Source of the DNA: Prorocentrum cordatum
Taxonomy: Eukaryota; Sar; Dinophyceae; Prorocentrales; Prorocentraceae
Length of the DNA stretch: 64,000 nucleotides
Direction of reading: 5' to 3'
Assembly (NCBI GenBank): GCA_963575745.1
Contig: CAUYUJ010007280.1
Span: 432,001 to 496,000, forward strand
Translations under genes and position numbers: made by a program
The notes under the pieces: model-generated
Database searches by the model: none
The model's input: the letters and a program-made list of their open reading frames with translations, nothing else
What the model was told of the DNA's origin: nothing
In this document: piece after piece, positions 10,429 to 21,274 of the stretch
How the letters are laid out: each line of letters begins with the position of its first letter
Numbering within the stretch: position 1 is the first letter of the stretch

Positions 10429-12233
10429 CACCCTGATGCTCCTGCTGCGTTTCCCCCACACATGCCCGCGTCGTCCACCCCGAGAACACGACGGGGGCCC
10501 TCCACAGGCCCCCCCACACGCACGAAGCCGCGCCTAGACGGCGCATCGGCACGGAAATACTGCGAACATGCACATCCGGGAAAACAATGGAAAAGTAAGT
10601 ACGCCATGCAGGGGGAAAGGCATGTAATCACCAGCGGTCTTTGTACTTGGTGACCCGCTGTTCGTTAGCCTGCAAGCGAAACGTGCCAAGGGGAACAAGG
10701 GGAGAGGAGGAGGAGGAGGAGGAGGAAAAGGGAGGAGGAAGAGGAGTCTGGGTCTCTCAGCGTCCTCACAATGTGGAACCTTGCCGGGCCCTGGGGCCGT
10801 CAGCAGGTGGGCCCAGGGCCCGGGATGGAAGGCTCTCGGCCCCGTCCGCGGACGGGGTCGAGAGCTCCAAGGGGTCGTCCTGGTCATGGCGCGCGTTCCT
10901 CTGCTCAGGGCTTGCTTCCCGCATGCATCGACCACCCACCACCAATTCCTCGTCTTCTCTTCCCTCCTTTTGCATCTTGGCCATCCTTTTCTTCTTCCCC
11001 CTTGTTTGCCCTCTTTGCTGCTCCTCCTCATTTTGTTCCATCTTCTTTTTGCGGCAAAGGCTGCACACCCGCCGCCGTACTCACGATGAGGGCCGTATAT
11101 CGCACAACTGTATGACAGATACGATTATGTGGCAACTCGTGGGGAACTCCCATACCAACTGGTTGACTCTTGCGAACCGACGCTAATCGACGCGAGCCGA
11201 TGCTACATCGACGCCAATCGACGATGAGTCGGCGCTGTCTCAATTAACGATTACCAAACAGTCGCCGACAATAACAACAAACGGCATCAACATGAACTGT
11301 CGAGGGTCCGCGCGGATGTCTTGGATCTGCGCAAGGGGGCCTCAGCGCAGATCCAAAAACTCCGCGCGGAACGCCAACATATTATGTTTATGCCGCTTTT
11401 CATCGACACAATGCTTCCACGATTCGCTACCGAAGGACGCGTCGTATTCGTGCAAGGGTAAAGGTCGGGCGTGTCACGTCCCAGGCATGTCTTGCATCGG
11501 CGGCGAGGCAAGGGTCGTCCCCGCTAGCGGACTAGCCTAAACGGGGGTGCCGTCAGAGCGACTTGTGCCACCATGCAGGAGGGGGAAGAAGTGGATGGCG
11601 CGGCCGAAAAGAGGGGGCGGAGGGAGCGAGCCGCTCAGGGGGACGGGTCACGCCCCGAGCGCGTGGCGCGGCCAGCCCCGCCGGCGGGCCCTTGGCGGCT
11701 GCTGCACCGCGGGACCGGCGGCGGCGGGGCGCACTGCGCGGGTGGGAGCAGCCCCGGCACACGCAGGCGCACGGGGCACGGCAATGCAGCAGCGCGGCTC
11801 CGCGCAAACGCAGGCGACGCGCGAGGGCGCGGCGCGCTCCGGGGGCGCCGCAGCGCCGCGGCGAGGCGGCCGCGGGAAGAGCGGCGCGCGCTCGGGACAG
11901 CAGCGCAACGACACTTTTTGCGTTGGCGGCTCGGCAGAGTCACTGCGCCGGCGAGGAAGCAAAACGGGGCCGAGGCCGACGATCAGCGAATGGCCCCACC
12001 GTGCGGAAGTGGGGGGGGCAGCACAGCAACACACGTGGGAGAGTGTCAGCTGTGCGAGGCCCGCGGGCCCAAATGCAGCGCCCCTCTCACGGGGACTCCA
12101 CTCACGGGCACTTTCGCCAGTGGCCCAGCGAACCCCTTCCTCCCCGCCGCGGGCACCGCCGCAATGCCAGAAAGAGGCCCTCGAGGGGCAACTCTCGGCA
12201 ACTTTCCAAAGACGTCGTCAGTGAGTACCCGTT
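10429..12233. other. Unassigned DNA with a short GGA array
   Basis: A (GGA)n stretch lies at about 10,700-10,750. A T-rich part near 10,960-11,050 and a GC-rich part at 11,540-12,230 have no recognisable coding motif. Plus-strand frames of up to 290 codons (about 11,573-12,445) are Ala/Arg/Gly-rich, overlap each other in all three frames and run into a family B element, so composition explains them better than a gene. Confidence 0.4.
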
Positions 12234-12419
12234 CCCAGACGTGCGACGTCCTGATGTTTGTCAGGGCGGCGCCCCTGGAAGTCCACAAACTTTCTCCGAG
12301 ACTGGTTTTTCGCCCTGAATCATTCTTTGGCTGTCCCGAGGCCCGGCGAAGGCCCCCTGGAACCGAAAATAGCCAACAACCTCCCGTCCTGATGTTTGGA
12401 CGACGCGGTCATGTCTGGG
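12234..12419 (+). mobile_element. Family B element, copy 3
   Basis: Starts CCCAGACGTGCGACGTCCTG and ends GCGGTCATGTCTGGG. The interior contains GGAAGTCC, GGTTTTTCGCCCTGAATC, GCTGTCCCGAGGCCCGGCG, CCGAAAATAGCC and CCTCCCGTCCTGAT in family order. Confidence 0.75.
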
Positions 12420-12925
12420 CCCGGTACGGTGCCGCTGACAGATGAGCAAGGCTCCGTGGCCGGGCGACCCGCGCAGCCGCGTGCTGTCCCGCTCGAGCGG
12501 CCTCCTGCCGCCTCCGGCGCGGAGGATCCCGCGGCGTCGCCGTCGCAACTTCTGCCGTCGCTCGGGCAGCTTGGGCAGATGCAGCAACAGGAGAGGAGGA
12601 CGAGGCGGACGAGAGGGACGCATAAGGAGGAGGAGGAGGAGGAGGAGGAGGAGGAGGATTTTTCCCATGGTTTCCTACAGGCCGACGACCTAGGGAGGGG
12701 AGGGCAGGAGCGGGGGGGGGGGGCAGGGCGGCGACGGCGGGCGCGGGCAACCTGCAATAGGCGACCCGCAGCCCGCAGACCCAGACATTCGTGTCCGAGT
12801 CGGGCAGCAGCCCGCGTCGCAGCCACACCTGCAGATTATTGCTGCGACAGCCGCGGCTGGCGGCGTGAACGCAACAAACGACAGGCCCCACGCTGAGGGA
12901 GCGTGGGCCACACACAAATCCAGTG
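12420..12925. other. Unassigned GC-rich spacer with (GGA)n at 12,628-12,660
   Basis: Apart from a short GGA array no repeat or gene is recognised. Base composition changes sharply at about 12,900, where the satellite begins. Confidence 0.4.
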
Positions 12926-14075
12926 CCACGCGAAGCGTGCAGGATATATACACGAGCTCATATACACACAGGCAGGTTAGGTCTGATTCGCCAGGTGCCG
13001 ACGCCAGATCCTCGAATGCCAGGCACGCGAAGCGTGTTGGATATGTATCGAAGGTGCTGGCGTAGGTGCTGCGTAGGTGCTGCGTAGGTGCTTCGTAGTG
13101 CAATGTCGAACGTGTCGTAGCGGAGCGCAAACTCAACCTCAACAACACCTGATCACACACAAATAATTTAGATATCAAATCTCCAGTGCGCCTCTATCAA
13201 GAGAACTATAGGTCGCGCGGAGCGCAGTATATCATTCCCGAACAAGCACGAACTCAACGAATGAAATATCAAATGCAAGCGTGCTGCGTAGGTGCTGGCG
13301 TAGGTGCAGCGTAGGTGCTGCGTCGATCATGTCGAAGCGGTGCACGAACTCAACTACAACAAATTCACACAGTGAAAGCGGGAGACATCATCGGCTACGA
13401 CTGAGAGCGATAGTCTTGCCACGCGCAGCGTGCGGAATATAAGAGAGTTGATCGAACACTTGACTCCCCAAAGAATGTCAGGCCGCGCGTAGCGCTCTGA
13501 ATATAATACACAAGAATGACAAGTGCTGGCGTAGTGCTGCGTAGGTGCTGGCGTAGGTGCTGCGTAGGTGCTGCGTGGTGCTGCGTCGATCATGCCGAAG
13601 CGGAGCCCGAAACTAACCACAACAGACAAACACATTGGCAAAGTCAAGCAATTGCGACGGCACCTATTAACTTGCAAGCGATTGTCTGGCCACGCGCAGC
13701 GCGTGGGAATATACTTGTAAATGACGAGTGCGATGCACGATACAATCAACCCGAACTGAGAATCATAGACCTCTGCGGCATAGTGGCTTCGATTGGTCGC
13801 GCGCAGCGCGGATAATATAGTGGACAATCTCTTGTGGTCGCCCCGAACTCAACACAAGCAATGAGTGCTGGCGTGGTGCTGCGTAGGTGCAACGTTGGTG
13901 CTGCGTAGGTGCTGCGTCGATCATGTCGATGCGTGGCATGAGCTCAACTATCTCGAAATTGGTACAGTGACAAGTCAGATACCATGTGCGATAACATTGA
14001 AGAATCATAAATCATACAGTCAAGAACTCAATACAAGAAACTCTGCCCAAGATCAATAGAACTCAACACAATCAG
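12926..14075. repeat. Hairpin satellite: GTAGGTGCTGC tracts and CACGCGxAGCGTG palindromes
   Basis: Four blocks start near 13,056, 13,288, 13,514 and 13,864. Each has a tract of GTGCTG(G)CGTAG words, then GTCGATCATGTCGAAGCGG (or a variant), then an AT-rich part with AACTCAAC/ACAACA. Between them seven short palindromes of the type CACGCGCAGCGTG occur (near 12,926, 13,024, 13,213, 13,418, 13,481, 13,689 and 13,791), most followed within a few bases by an ATATA or AATATA word. Spacing is about 226-350 bp. No coding sense is visible. Confidence 0.75.
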
Positions 14076-14086
14076 AAGATGGGACC

Positions 14087-14165
14087 CGAGGGGATACACG
14101 CTCCGCCGCATTTAAGCCATCGTGGGCACCCGTATGGGCTCTACGGGTCTACCCCCTCGGGGATG
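14087..14165. repeat. Inverted repeat near the LINE-2 3' end
   Basis: CCCGAGGGGATA on one side pairs with TACCCCCTCGGGG on the other, with an inner stem CCCGTA...TACGGG (written on the minus strand). Position just past the last LINE-2 coding motif suggests a 3' UTR hairpin, the kind of structure an RT could recognise. This role is a guess. Confidence 0.5.
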
Positions 14166-14216
14166 GCATGACACTGGTGTCGCTGTCAACCAACAAAAAT
14201 AATCGCGATATCCCAA

Positions 14217-15230
14217 TCAAGCATGCTTCCTGAGGGCTCTCACTACGTAGTGGCCCGTGGTCTTCCCCGCTGGGGGGTTGCACTCGCCTGCCAATTCCTC
14301 GCTGACGTTGTGCTGGGCCAAGGCCCCGCAATTCCAATAGAAGTGACCCTGTTCCTGTCTGCTCCATTCAATATGGCGGGACATGTGGGCGCATCTGCCT
14401 TTGAGTAAGAATATACCTGGCGCGCTAGGGCAAGTCTGAGTGGCCGAGCACTCCGACTGCAGCCGCCATATTGCCATCCGCTTCCTACGTGTGACCGTGG
14501 ATTGCGCGCAGGAAAAAAAACAGGTCCAACCAGCTGCAGTCTTTTCCAAAATGTGCTTGCTGCTGCCTGCTAGCTGGTCCAGGGATGGTTCTGGTGGTTT
14601 GCTCAGCGTGGCCTCCTTTCGTAACTGATGGCGGTCCTCCCAAGTCATTGGCGGCTTTCGTTCCATTGCGTCCACAGTAGCTTGGGTGATACGCTGTCGT
14701 ACTAGCTGGCCAGCTGCTCTAACCCAATCGTAGCAGCTGAGCTGTGCTGCTGGGATAGCATGCTCCTCCGCTGCAAGGTCAGCGCGGTGGTCAGCCTCTC
14801 GGTTACCAATACATGCCCACTTTGGTACCTGCCGCTCAAGCAATTCTTCCAGGCGGGGGTGGCTACGCATATGTTTGATCATGCTATCATTGTGATCTCC
14901 ACCTCGCTGCTGGATAGCTTGTTTGATCCTGCTCCAAATCTCCATCTCACTTTGAGTACCCCTTTGCCAAGAATCTCTGATTATACCATCCGCGGCAAAG
15001 CACTGCAGAACCTGTCCAATATATGATCATTCCAGTGGAGTGTTGTAGGATGTGTAGCAGAGCCCAGAGCTCAGCTCTGTTGTTTGCCTCGGTCCAGGTA
15101 GTGGCCCTCTAGCTGCCGCTGCAACTTGTTCTCCCATCATCTGCACCCATCCCCATCCGCATCGACGGTATCTTCTGTCACTTGACATTGCGCCTCCGCT
15201 GCCATCGCCACAGAATTGCAGTGGGTGGTC
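14217..15230 (-). pseudogene. LINE-2 RNase H domain and C-terminal tail, decayed
   Basis: After a TGA near 15,230 the sequence reads QFCGDGSGG (first catalytic Asp, about 15,208-15,191) and RRCGWGWVQMM. A frameshift then leads to NRAELWALLHIL (catalytic Glu), then IIYWTGSAV near 15,011, where the usual TDS is TGS, so the third acidic residue is lost. The last motif GNREADHRADLAAE is at about 14,804-14,775. A tail with MERKPPMTWEDRHQLRKEA and Cys-rich words follows to 14,217. It would remove the RNA strand during element copying; here it is inactive. Confidence 0.75.
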
Positions 15231-15392
15231 GGGTCATGCACGGATGACTCCTTCTGCCATGTGTTCCTTGGTGTCCGCGGGGTCAGTGTCACACGGGGGT
15301 GGGCAGGTCATGGGTTTCGGCGTGATACCTCGTAACCAAAATGCAGAATTTGTAGCTAGGCCCTCTTGTGCTCTGTCTCTTAGATGGTCCGT

Positions 15393-16109
15393 TTAGTGGT
15401 AGATGACGTGTTCTTTCCTGCATGGGCAGTTTCCCCAGATGCGGTGGTAGTCGTCCTCTATGGCTCCGCAGTCGCAGAGCTCGCTGGTGCCGCATGCGTC
15501 TGCAATACGTTTCTGTGTCCACGTCCCTGGGCGCGCTGCTGTGAGGAGTGCGCCATGCCTTTGGTGTTTGCCCTTCCTTTCCAAGCCATGCAAATGTCGG
15601 ATGAGGTCATCGAGGTCGGCTCCATGTTCGAGACCGCTGCCGATGTGGTGTTCGCCGGCTGCTGTCCATTGTCTTAGCTCCACTTGCGATGCGATCGCGT
15701 CGATGACCTCTGTGGGGTCGCCGTCCGCGTCCTCAGGTTTGAGCTGCCATTCGTCACCAGTTGGGCCGATCCATCTGTCGGCTTCTATCGGGTTCCAGTT
15801 TAGCTCCCATAATGTAAGGATAAGTGAGCCCATGATTCCTCGTTGTACTTGCCACCTCTTGCGCTTCTCGGTGTTCTGCAGCTTGGACTTCACTATATGC
15901 CAGGCTCTCTTGATGCGGTTCTGGACTCCATCCCCTGATGCCCATAGATCGAGCCAAGCTTCCAGCTGTGTTCTAACCGTGGTAATTTCGGGGCCCGTGC
16001 CTTCAATCGCAAGCAAGGATGTCAGGCATCTGCCTGGCCATGCACGTCGCAACGCCTTGGCGTAGCGTCGTCGCGTGAGCAGCCTCTCGTTCGGTGAAGC
16101 TCCTATACT
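15393..16109 (-). pseudogene. LINE-2 ORF2 post-RT region with Cys/His finger
   Basis: Same frame as the RT. It includes ERLLTRRRYAKALRRAWPG, a Trp-rich middle, and near 15,476-15,420 the finger CDCGAIEDDYHRIWGNCPC, the equivalent of the LINE-1 and LINE-4 fingers. A TAA at 15,393-15,395 follows (HVIYH, stop, TDHLRDRAQEG), and the frame continues to FWLRG at about 15,342-15,328, so the stop is a point lesion and not the natural end. Confidence 0.7.
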
Positions 16110-17447
16110 TCATATCCATATAGAATTGATGCCATTGCACCTTGTTGTAGTAGCCCTCGTACACGTCGCTTCTTGGCTTTTCGGAATTTTTCCCCTAACA
16201 AGTGCCATGCGACTCCAAGCTTTCTTCTTCCTTTTGAGATGCGTCTTCCTGCTAGTACATGTCCTACCCGTTCTGTCAACTCCCAGGTCTCTGCCTTCTG
16301 CGTCGCGGTCGATCTGGATGTTGTGGCTGCTGAGGGCTTCGACGATCTGCTTGGTAGTGGCGGGGTCGCTAGTCATGGTCACCGACTTAGCCGCTATGTC
16401 CAATCCTTGCGTCTTAAGCTCATCGTGAAGGACGATTGTGGAGTCGATGGTGATCTGCTTGATGGCCTCCTTTGTGCCGAAGGACTGTACCCCGATGTCA
16501 TCGAACCACGTCCTTGGCTGGGTCATCGTGATGCGGCTGTTATACTGTCTCATGACGAAATGTACAAGGGCCCGCGCAAGGTTGTTCGAATGGCGTGCGC
16601 CTGCAAGTAAGGATTTGCCCGCGTATAAGTGTAGACTGTAGCAATTTTCCAATCTCAAGAATCCCGGTGTGAGGTGTAGCTGCAATGATAAGGCCAGTAT
16701 TCGCACAGGCAATCCAAACTCCGCTGCTGCTCGGGCGATCTTCTGGAAGCTCAGCGAGTCGTGGAACCTCTTGATGTCCAGGAGTGCAATCGCGGCATGG
16801 ATGGAGAACGCCTGTGCCACCTCATGGGCTCCGATCATTGCCTCTCGTAGGCAGCTGTTGCCTGCGACTGCTGCGCCCCATGGTTCCGCTACATCGTTGG
16901 CCCAGGTTCGAACTCGGTCTCTATGCATGAGCTCCCATGTCCGTCCCAGCCACGGTCATAATGCCAACGCTCTGTCTCCTCCATCTGCAACTGCTGAGTC
17001 GCCTTTGTTGGTGGAGGGCTTGGGCTGCAACATAACTACAGACTGCATGGTTTGCCACGGCCATGCGACTGTCTCTTCGATTCCATTGAGAAGAGCTGTA
17101 AGCGCTGCTCTGCCAGCTCGCGGTAATCTGCGTGCGTCACTTGTGCTCAGTCTGTCTATGCCTTTACCTCGGTCGGGTAGGCCCGTGATCGCAGCGTCGA
17201 ACTGGTCCACTGTCCACTGTGCGGCAGTGGTTTGCAATGCTTGCCCACGTAGGTCTCGCAGGAGATGCAGTTGGTCGTCGTGCGATTCACATTGGTCGCT
17301 CCAGATCTGCCTGAAGGTCGATGCTTTGAAGTCCAATCGCTCCACAGCAGATCCTGATGTGCCTTCATCTTCAACCAGTGCATATTCATGTCTGGGTCGC
17401 GGTTTGGTCGTGCGATGCATCGTGCCATTGTCGCGGTCGTCTGCCAA
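16110..17447 (-). pseudogene. LINE-2 reverse transcriptase, one internal TGA
   Basis: The frame runs from 17,447 to 16,110 with one TGA at 16,956-16,958, in a position where a Trp codon (TGG) would fit (ALAL, stop, PWLGRTWELMHRDR). Motifs: VVMLQPKP and GDRALAL (fingers), RVRTWANDV and AGNSCL before the palm, motif A LDIKRFHDSL with Asp at 16,778 and 16,763, motif B-like SLLAGARHSNNLA, and motif C TWFDDIG with the Asp pair at 16,502-16,497. The catalytic residues are therefore kept. A second TGA (16,110-16,112) ends this stretch, again followed by sequence in the same frame. The enzyme would copy element RNA at the nicked target. Confidence 0.85.
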
Positions 17448-17504
17448 CCAACGCGCGCACTCCTGTCCGCTGCGACGTAGCTCATATCTGAGTGCGGTCT
17501 TCGC

Positions 17505-18545
17505 CTACTCCGCTGCTTGTAGTGCCATACCTTCTATCACTTCCACTTCTAGCACCGACATGTCTGCAAGCCGATCTCGCCATATGGCGCGGTGGAGCCT
17601 GGCCGTCGCTGACGCTGCCGCGCCAACTGAGGGTACTCCATCCAAGGCCAGCCTTCTGCAGCATCTCTCCAGTGAAGCGATTTCGCTCTGCCCGGCTTGG
17701 CGTCGTTTGAGCTTGGCCAGCGTCGCGGTGGCGGATTCGGCCCTGGCCCGCCAATTTGCTGAGTGCGTGCTATATCTCATACGTCGCTGGCCCTTTTCCT
17801 TTTGCTCGGCGTTCTTCAGCTCATACTGTGCGCCTCCCCCGCGGAAGAGCTCCTGGTCTTTGTTGCTGATCTTTGCAGGCTCGGCAGTAGAAGCTCTCAA
17901 TGTGGTGGGCAGTTCTCTGAAAGCTTGCTCCTGCTCGGACGGCTGCCTCTGGGGCCGCTCTGGAGGTAGCGCTGTCCGTGATGTAGGATGGTGGCTCGGC
18001 TGCTTCGGTATGTTGCTCTGCTGCAACCTCAGCCCACATGTCGCCCATCGTGCGCGTGTCCTGGTCAGGGGCCTGGAATGGTGATGGCCTCCCGTCTCGC
18101 TGGTTTGCCTCGGCCTCGTGCTCTGCCTCGCTGCCCCCCGCATTGGCAAGAACCACTGGCTGAGGTATTTGTGGTCTGGGCTCCTGGGGCGGCATGTCTT
18201 CGACTGAGTCTGAGAACACGTGGTCAAGATCATTCATGGGGTCGGGCTCGGCGTCTAAACTTGTGTTCTTGGCTGCTGGTGTTTGTGCTGGTTGTGTGTC
18301 CGCTTGTGCTTGCTCTGGATGCGCCATCCATCCCGTTGGCGTGATGGCTTCCCATCTCGCCGCTATCAGCTGGTCGTAGTCAGGTTGTGCTGCTGGGGTC
18401 GGCTGAGGTCGGGTGGGGCGCTGTGCTAGAGCTTGCTGTCGTTTGCTGGATGGTGCGGGTGGCTTGGGTGGGAGCTCGGGGTGCTTGAACGGCCTTGGCA
18501 TGTGTAACTGCCAAACGATGTTGTACCTGACCTCCCCACGCAAGA
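17505..18545 (-). pseudogene. LINE-2 ORF2 linker between endonuclease and RT
   Basis: A Pro/Gln/Ala-rich segment (HPELPPKPPAPSS, EPRPQIPQPVV) in one frame switches, at about 17,950-17,900, to the RT frame with a charged helical part (FRGGGAQYELKNAEQKEKG, LKRRQAGQSEIASLERC, AIWRDRLADMSVLEVEV). A TAG stop closes the open stretch at 17,505-17,507 but the same frame continues beyond it (AKTALRYELRRSGQECARW). Confidence 0.65.
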
Positions 18546-19304
18546 TGGGCCTCACTGACAGGCTCCACTCCGACTATGTGTTGTTGTGCTGACGGGCTGA
18601 CAATAAAGTAATCAATATGCGATGGTGGGCTGCCCTTCTTGAAGCATGTGTGCGCGTTGCCCTCGGGTGTGAGTATGCGCCCGTCTCCTAGTGCTTCTGG
18701 CCAGCCTGCTGCTGCGAATTCGGTTTGGGGGGGTGTTGAAGTCACCTGCCACAACCCACGGGCTATTCAACGTGCTCAAAAATTGTCCGATCTCTTTTAC
18801 TATGTCCGCATTCGGTCTCATTCTGAGTGGCTTGTGGCACTCGAGGTACGAGCTGATGACCACGATGGAGAAACCACGCATATGCCACACCATGGGTATC
18901 CAACCCTGGAAGGACAGGAGATCGGCTGAATCAGTACAAGGTTTGCCTGCCGTCGAGTGCGACACGCTGCCCTTCTCCCCAAGCTCGCGCAGGAACCTGG
19001 TGCAAAAGTGGTTCCTAGCAATCGCAGTCACACCTCCATGAGAACCCTTCACTGAGGCCTTCGACTGTCGTGCTGAAGTGAAACATGCTTTTAGACCCAA
19101 CTTGGCGAGAGAGGCTTCCGCATCCTCGAGCTCTTGGAACTTGAGGTGCGTCTCCTGTAGGAGGTACCCGTCGTACAGTGGTCGCTGGTCCCGTCGGCAC
19201 TGTAGCGTTCCCCTAAGCCACTTCTCCGCCTGTGGTCCCCACGTAGTAATATTGCCAACGGGCGTTGAGATCTGCTCAGGGGTGGCCGGGCGGTTGGCTG
19301 TCAT
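18380..19304 (-). pseudogene. LINE-2 ORF2 APE-type endonuclease with a homopolymer frameshift
   Basis: It begins at ATG 19,304 (MTANRPATPEQ). Seen motifs: NITTWG (strand with the catalytic Asn), LLQETH (metal-binding Glu), GSHGGVTAIAR, VVISSYLE, and WVVAGDFN ending at 18,735 (catalytic Asp/Asn). Immediately after GDFN a run of seven G (18,727-18,733, plus strand) carries a one-base frameshift, and the domain continues in another frame with SHIDYFIVS (Asp near 18,612). A second shift near 18,545 leads into the proline-rich linker. Apart from the shifts the domain looks complete, so the run of G may be a recent mutation or a sequencing error. Confidence 0.8.
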
Positions 19305-19377
19305 GCCACCCCGCAGCTGTTTCTAGTTGGGTACTGCAGCAGGCAACTTCCCCTCGCGGATCTGGCGGGGGAGCTCA

Positions 19378-20290
19378 TCACGCTGCTCTGGTGTTGTATG
19401 GGGTCCCTTCAGCTGGTGTCGGCGCTGGCGTTCTCGGTGGTGCGCTTGCCGATGCTGCTGAAGATGCTGCTGTCTGCTGCCGCTGCTGCTGCAGCTGGTC
19501 CGTGGTCTTGCGCTTCTTGGCCTCCCTGAGCCTTGTCGCAACTGCCATGGCCTTCGCCTTGGCTTCGTCTATGCGCTCCTTGATCTGGCCCGCGTATGAT
19601 TGCGCTCCCGCCTGTAGGTCTCTGATGGCTGCCTGCTTGGCTGCCAAGATATCCATCTTCAGCTCCTCGCCCTCGTCGCCTTGCAGCACGTCCTCCAACT
19701 CAAGGTCGATGCCCCCGTTCTGCTGCAGCTCGTGCTCAGAGGAATTCAGGAGCTGTTTCATGAGACTCTTCGGCTTGTTCTCCATCATGATCTCGTTCAG
19801 GTTGGCCTTCGCTTGCTCGAGCGCTTTGCCTTTCTCGACCATATCCTCATACGCCTTCGCGACTTGTCCTTGCAGTCTGTTGTGCTCGTCGCAGGCTTTG
19901 TGGAATCCATTGTAGGCCACCTCTTGCGCCTTCGCCGCTGCTGTGCATCGAAGCTCTGCAGGTTGTTGGGGCCGAAGTGGTTGGAACGTTTGGCTTCAAA
20001 TCGTCAGCTGTGCTCCCAGCGCTGTCACCGCTGTGTTGGCACCCAGTCCCATCTCTTGGAGCTGCTGGCCGAGCGTTGACATCAACTTGGTCATCTCCTG
20101 GGTCTGGTGCTGGCTGCTGCTGCTGCTGCTGGCATCGCCGCTTTGCTGTCGCTTTTGCTCTTTGACGTAGTTCGGTTGTTTGACCAGCTTGTTGCAGTGC
20201 CAGCATTTCCATCCATTCTTGGCCAGTGTGGTGTCGTAGGTCCACTTGCTGCAGCTGCGGCACACTGTGTACTGTGCACCTCCACGGGGG
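19378..20290 (-). pseudogene. LINE-2 ORF1: zinc-finger and coiled-coil protein with one TGA
   Basis: The finger at about 20,271-20,188 reads YTVCRSCSKW then NGWKCWHCNK, a CxxC...CxxC pair. It is followed by a Gln/Ser-rich segment and, after an in-frame TGA at 19,996-19,998, by a long charged helix (ALEQAKANLNEIMMENK, ELEDVLQGDEGEELKMD, QIKERIDEAKAKAMAVATRL) that should form a coiled coil. The tail is KKRKTTDQLQQQRQQ and Ala/Pro-rich. The frame is the same on both sides of the TGA. The expected role is RNA binding and particle assembly, by analogy with LINE ORF1 proteins. The start is uncertain because the frame stays open upstream. Confidence 0.7.
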
Positions 20291-21190
20291 AGGAGGAGGG
20301 AGAGGAGGACGGAGAGGGGCAGGAGCATGACGGAACACGGAGGAGGAAGCGGTGAACCGTGAGGAAGAAGAGTGTGAGGGCGAGGGCGAGGAAGGCAGAG
20401 TAATAATAAGAGGAGGATGGCGACTGGCCATTTCCACTGGTCGCGTGGCCTCACCCAAAAACTCCTCGGGGCTCGGAGGGGGGATTTGAGAGCGTCTGGG
20501 CGGGGGGACTCCCACCAACGCAGACGTCGGTAGTCTGCTCAATGCGGGTTTTTCCCGGCGTCGGCGGCAGGCGCCCACGAGGCATCCACGGGCAGGGAAC
20601 CAGGCGAAGTGCTCGCCACACGCATCCAGTGACTGCAGTCGGACTCGGTTGGACAGGAGACACGCGAGAGGACACGAGACCCTTCCCTTCCGAGGGCCAC
20701 ATTGCCACAGGAATATAGGAGGCATGGGCCGCGAGACACAGGACACAAGAGCACCCTTGATTTGACAGGATCGACCCACTAATCCGGGCCGACTGTATCC
20801 AACCTGGGCACACACACACCCCTGATGGGAAGCTGTGCTCTACGCGTCCAGAAGGCCAAGTGATTTCACAGTGCGGCTCTCGCACCGCGCACACGGATCT
20901 TGCGAGCTTACAGCGGTGACCGGGATGGAGGCTCGTGCGTTTCCCAGATGCTACTCTCGCCTGAGACTTACTGACAGGCTGAGGCCCGAATCTCCAACTT
21001 GTGCCAAGCCCTCGGATGGGTGGCGCCTCCTCTTTAAAAACGGGGGTCATCGCTCAGGTGCTCAGGTGCCCGCCACTTGTCCGGACCATAACTTCGACAT
21101 GGTTCAGCACGTGCGCGGACGGATGACGGATCCTTTCTCAAAGCAGGGGTATCGGGAACAGCGCTGTGAACCTGCCTCTCTGCGTCTCCT
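20291..21190. other. Unassigned region upstream of LINE-2
   Basis: A purine-rich start (20,285-20,410) leads into ordinary GC-rich DNA with no recognised motif. Minus-strand frames extend from here into LINE-2 ORF1, so the true 5' end of LINE-2 could lie anywhere in the first few hundred bases. Confidence 0.4.
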
Positions 21191-21214
21191 CTAGCTTTGA
21201 GACGTGGCGAACCT

Positions 21215-21274
21215 GCTAGAGGCCTTCCAGGAGCCAAATCCTGAACATTCCTCCTAGAGGCCCTCCAGGAGCCA
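21215..21274. repeat. Direct repeat CTAGAGGCC(T/C)TCCAGGAGCCAA
   Basis: Two near-identical copies of a roughly 22-bp word lie at about 21,217 and 21,253, directly before the perfect palindrome. Confidence 0.7.

Larger units (their letters stand above)
14080..20290 (-). mobile_element. LINE-2: nearly full-length APE-type non-LTR retrotransposon, inactivated
   Basis: Minus-strand order: ORF1 with a Cys finger and coiled coil (20,290-19,378), a gap of about 75 bp, then ORF2 starting at a real ATG (19,304) with APE endonuclease, linker, reverse transcriptase, a C-terminal Cys/His finger, FWLRG and RNase H (to about 14,217). Damage is limited: one in-frame TGA in ORF1; in ORF2 three frameshifts between endonuclease and RT, in-frame stops at 17,505 (TAG), 16,956 (TGA), 16,110 (TGA), 15,393 (TAA) and about 15,230 (TGA), and a frameshift inside RNase H. 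This is the best preserved element in the window. The hairpin at 14,087-14,165 may be its 3' end. Confidence 0.85.

Noticed and set aside
11573-12445. A 290-codon plus-strand gene
   Set aside because: Three plus frames are open over the same stretch, composition is Ala/Arg/Gly-rich, and the frame ends inside a family B element.
12926-14075. CRISPR array
   Set aside because: Palindromes recur, but spacing is 70-230 bp and irregular, spacers are themselves repeated, no cas gene is present and the DNA is eukaryotic.
14080-20290. TGA recoded as tryptophan in this genome
   Set aside because: TAG and TAA stops interrupt the same frame, other elements use TGG for Trp, and dinoflagellate nuclear genes use the standard code. 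Point mutation is enough.
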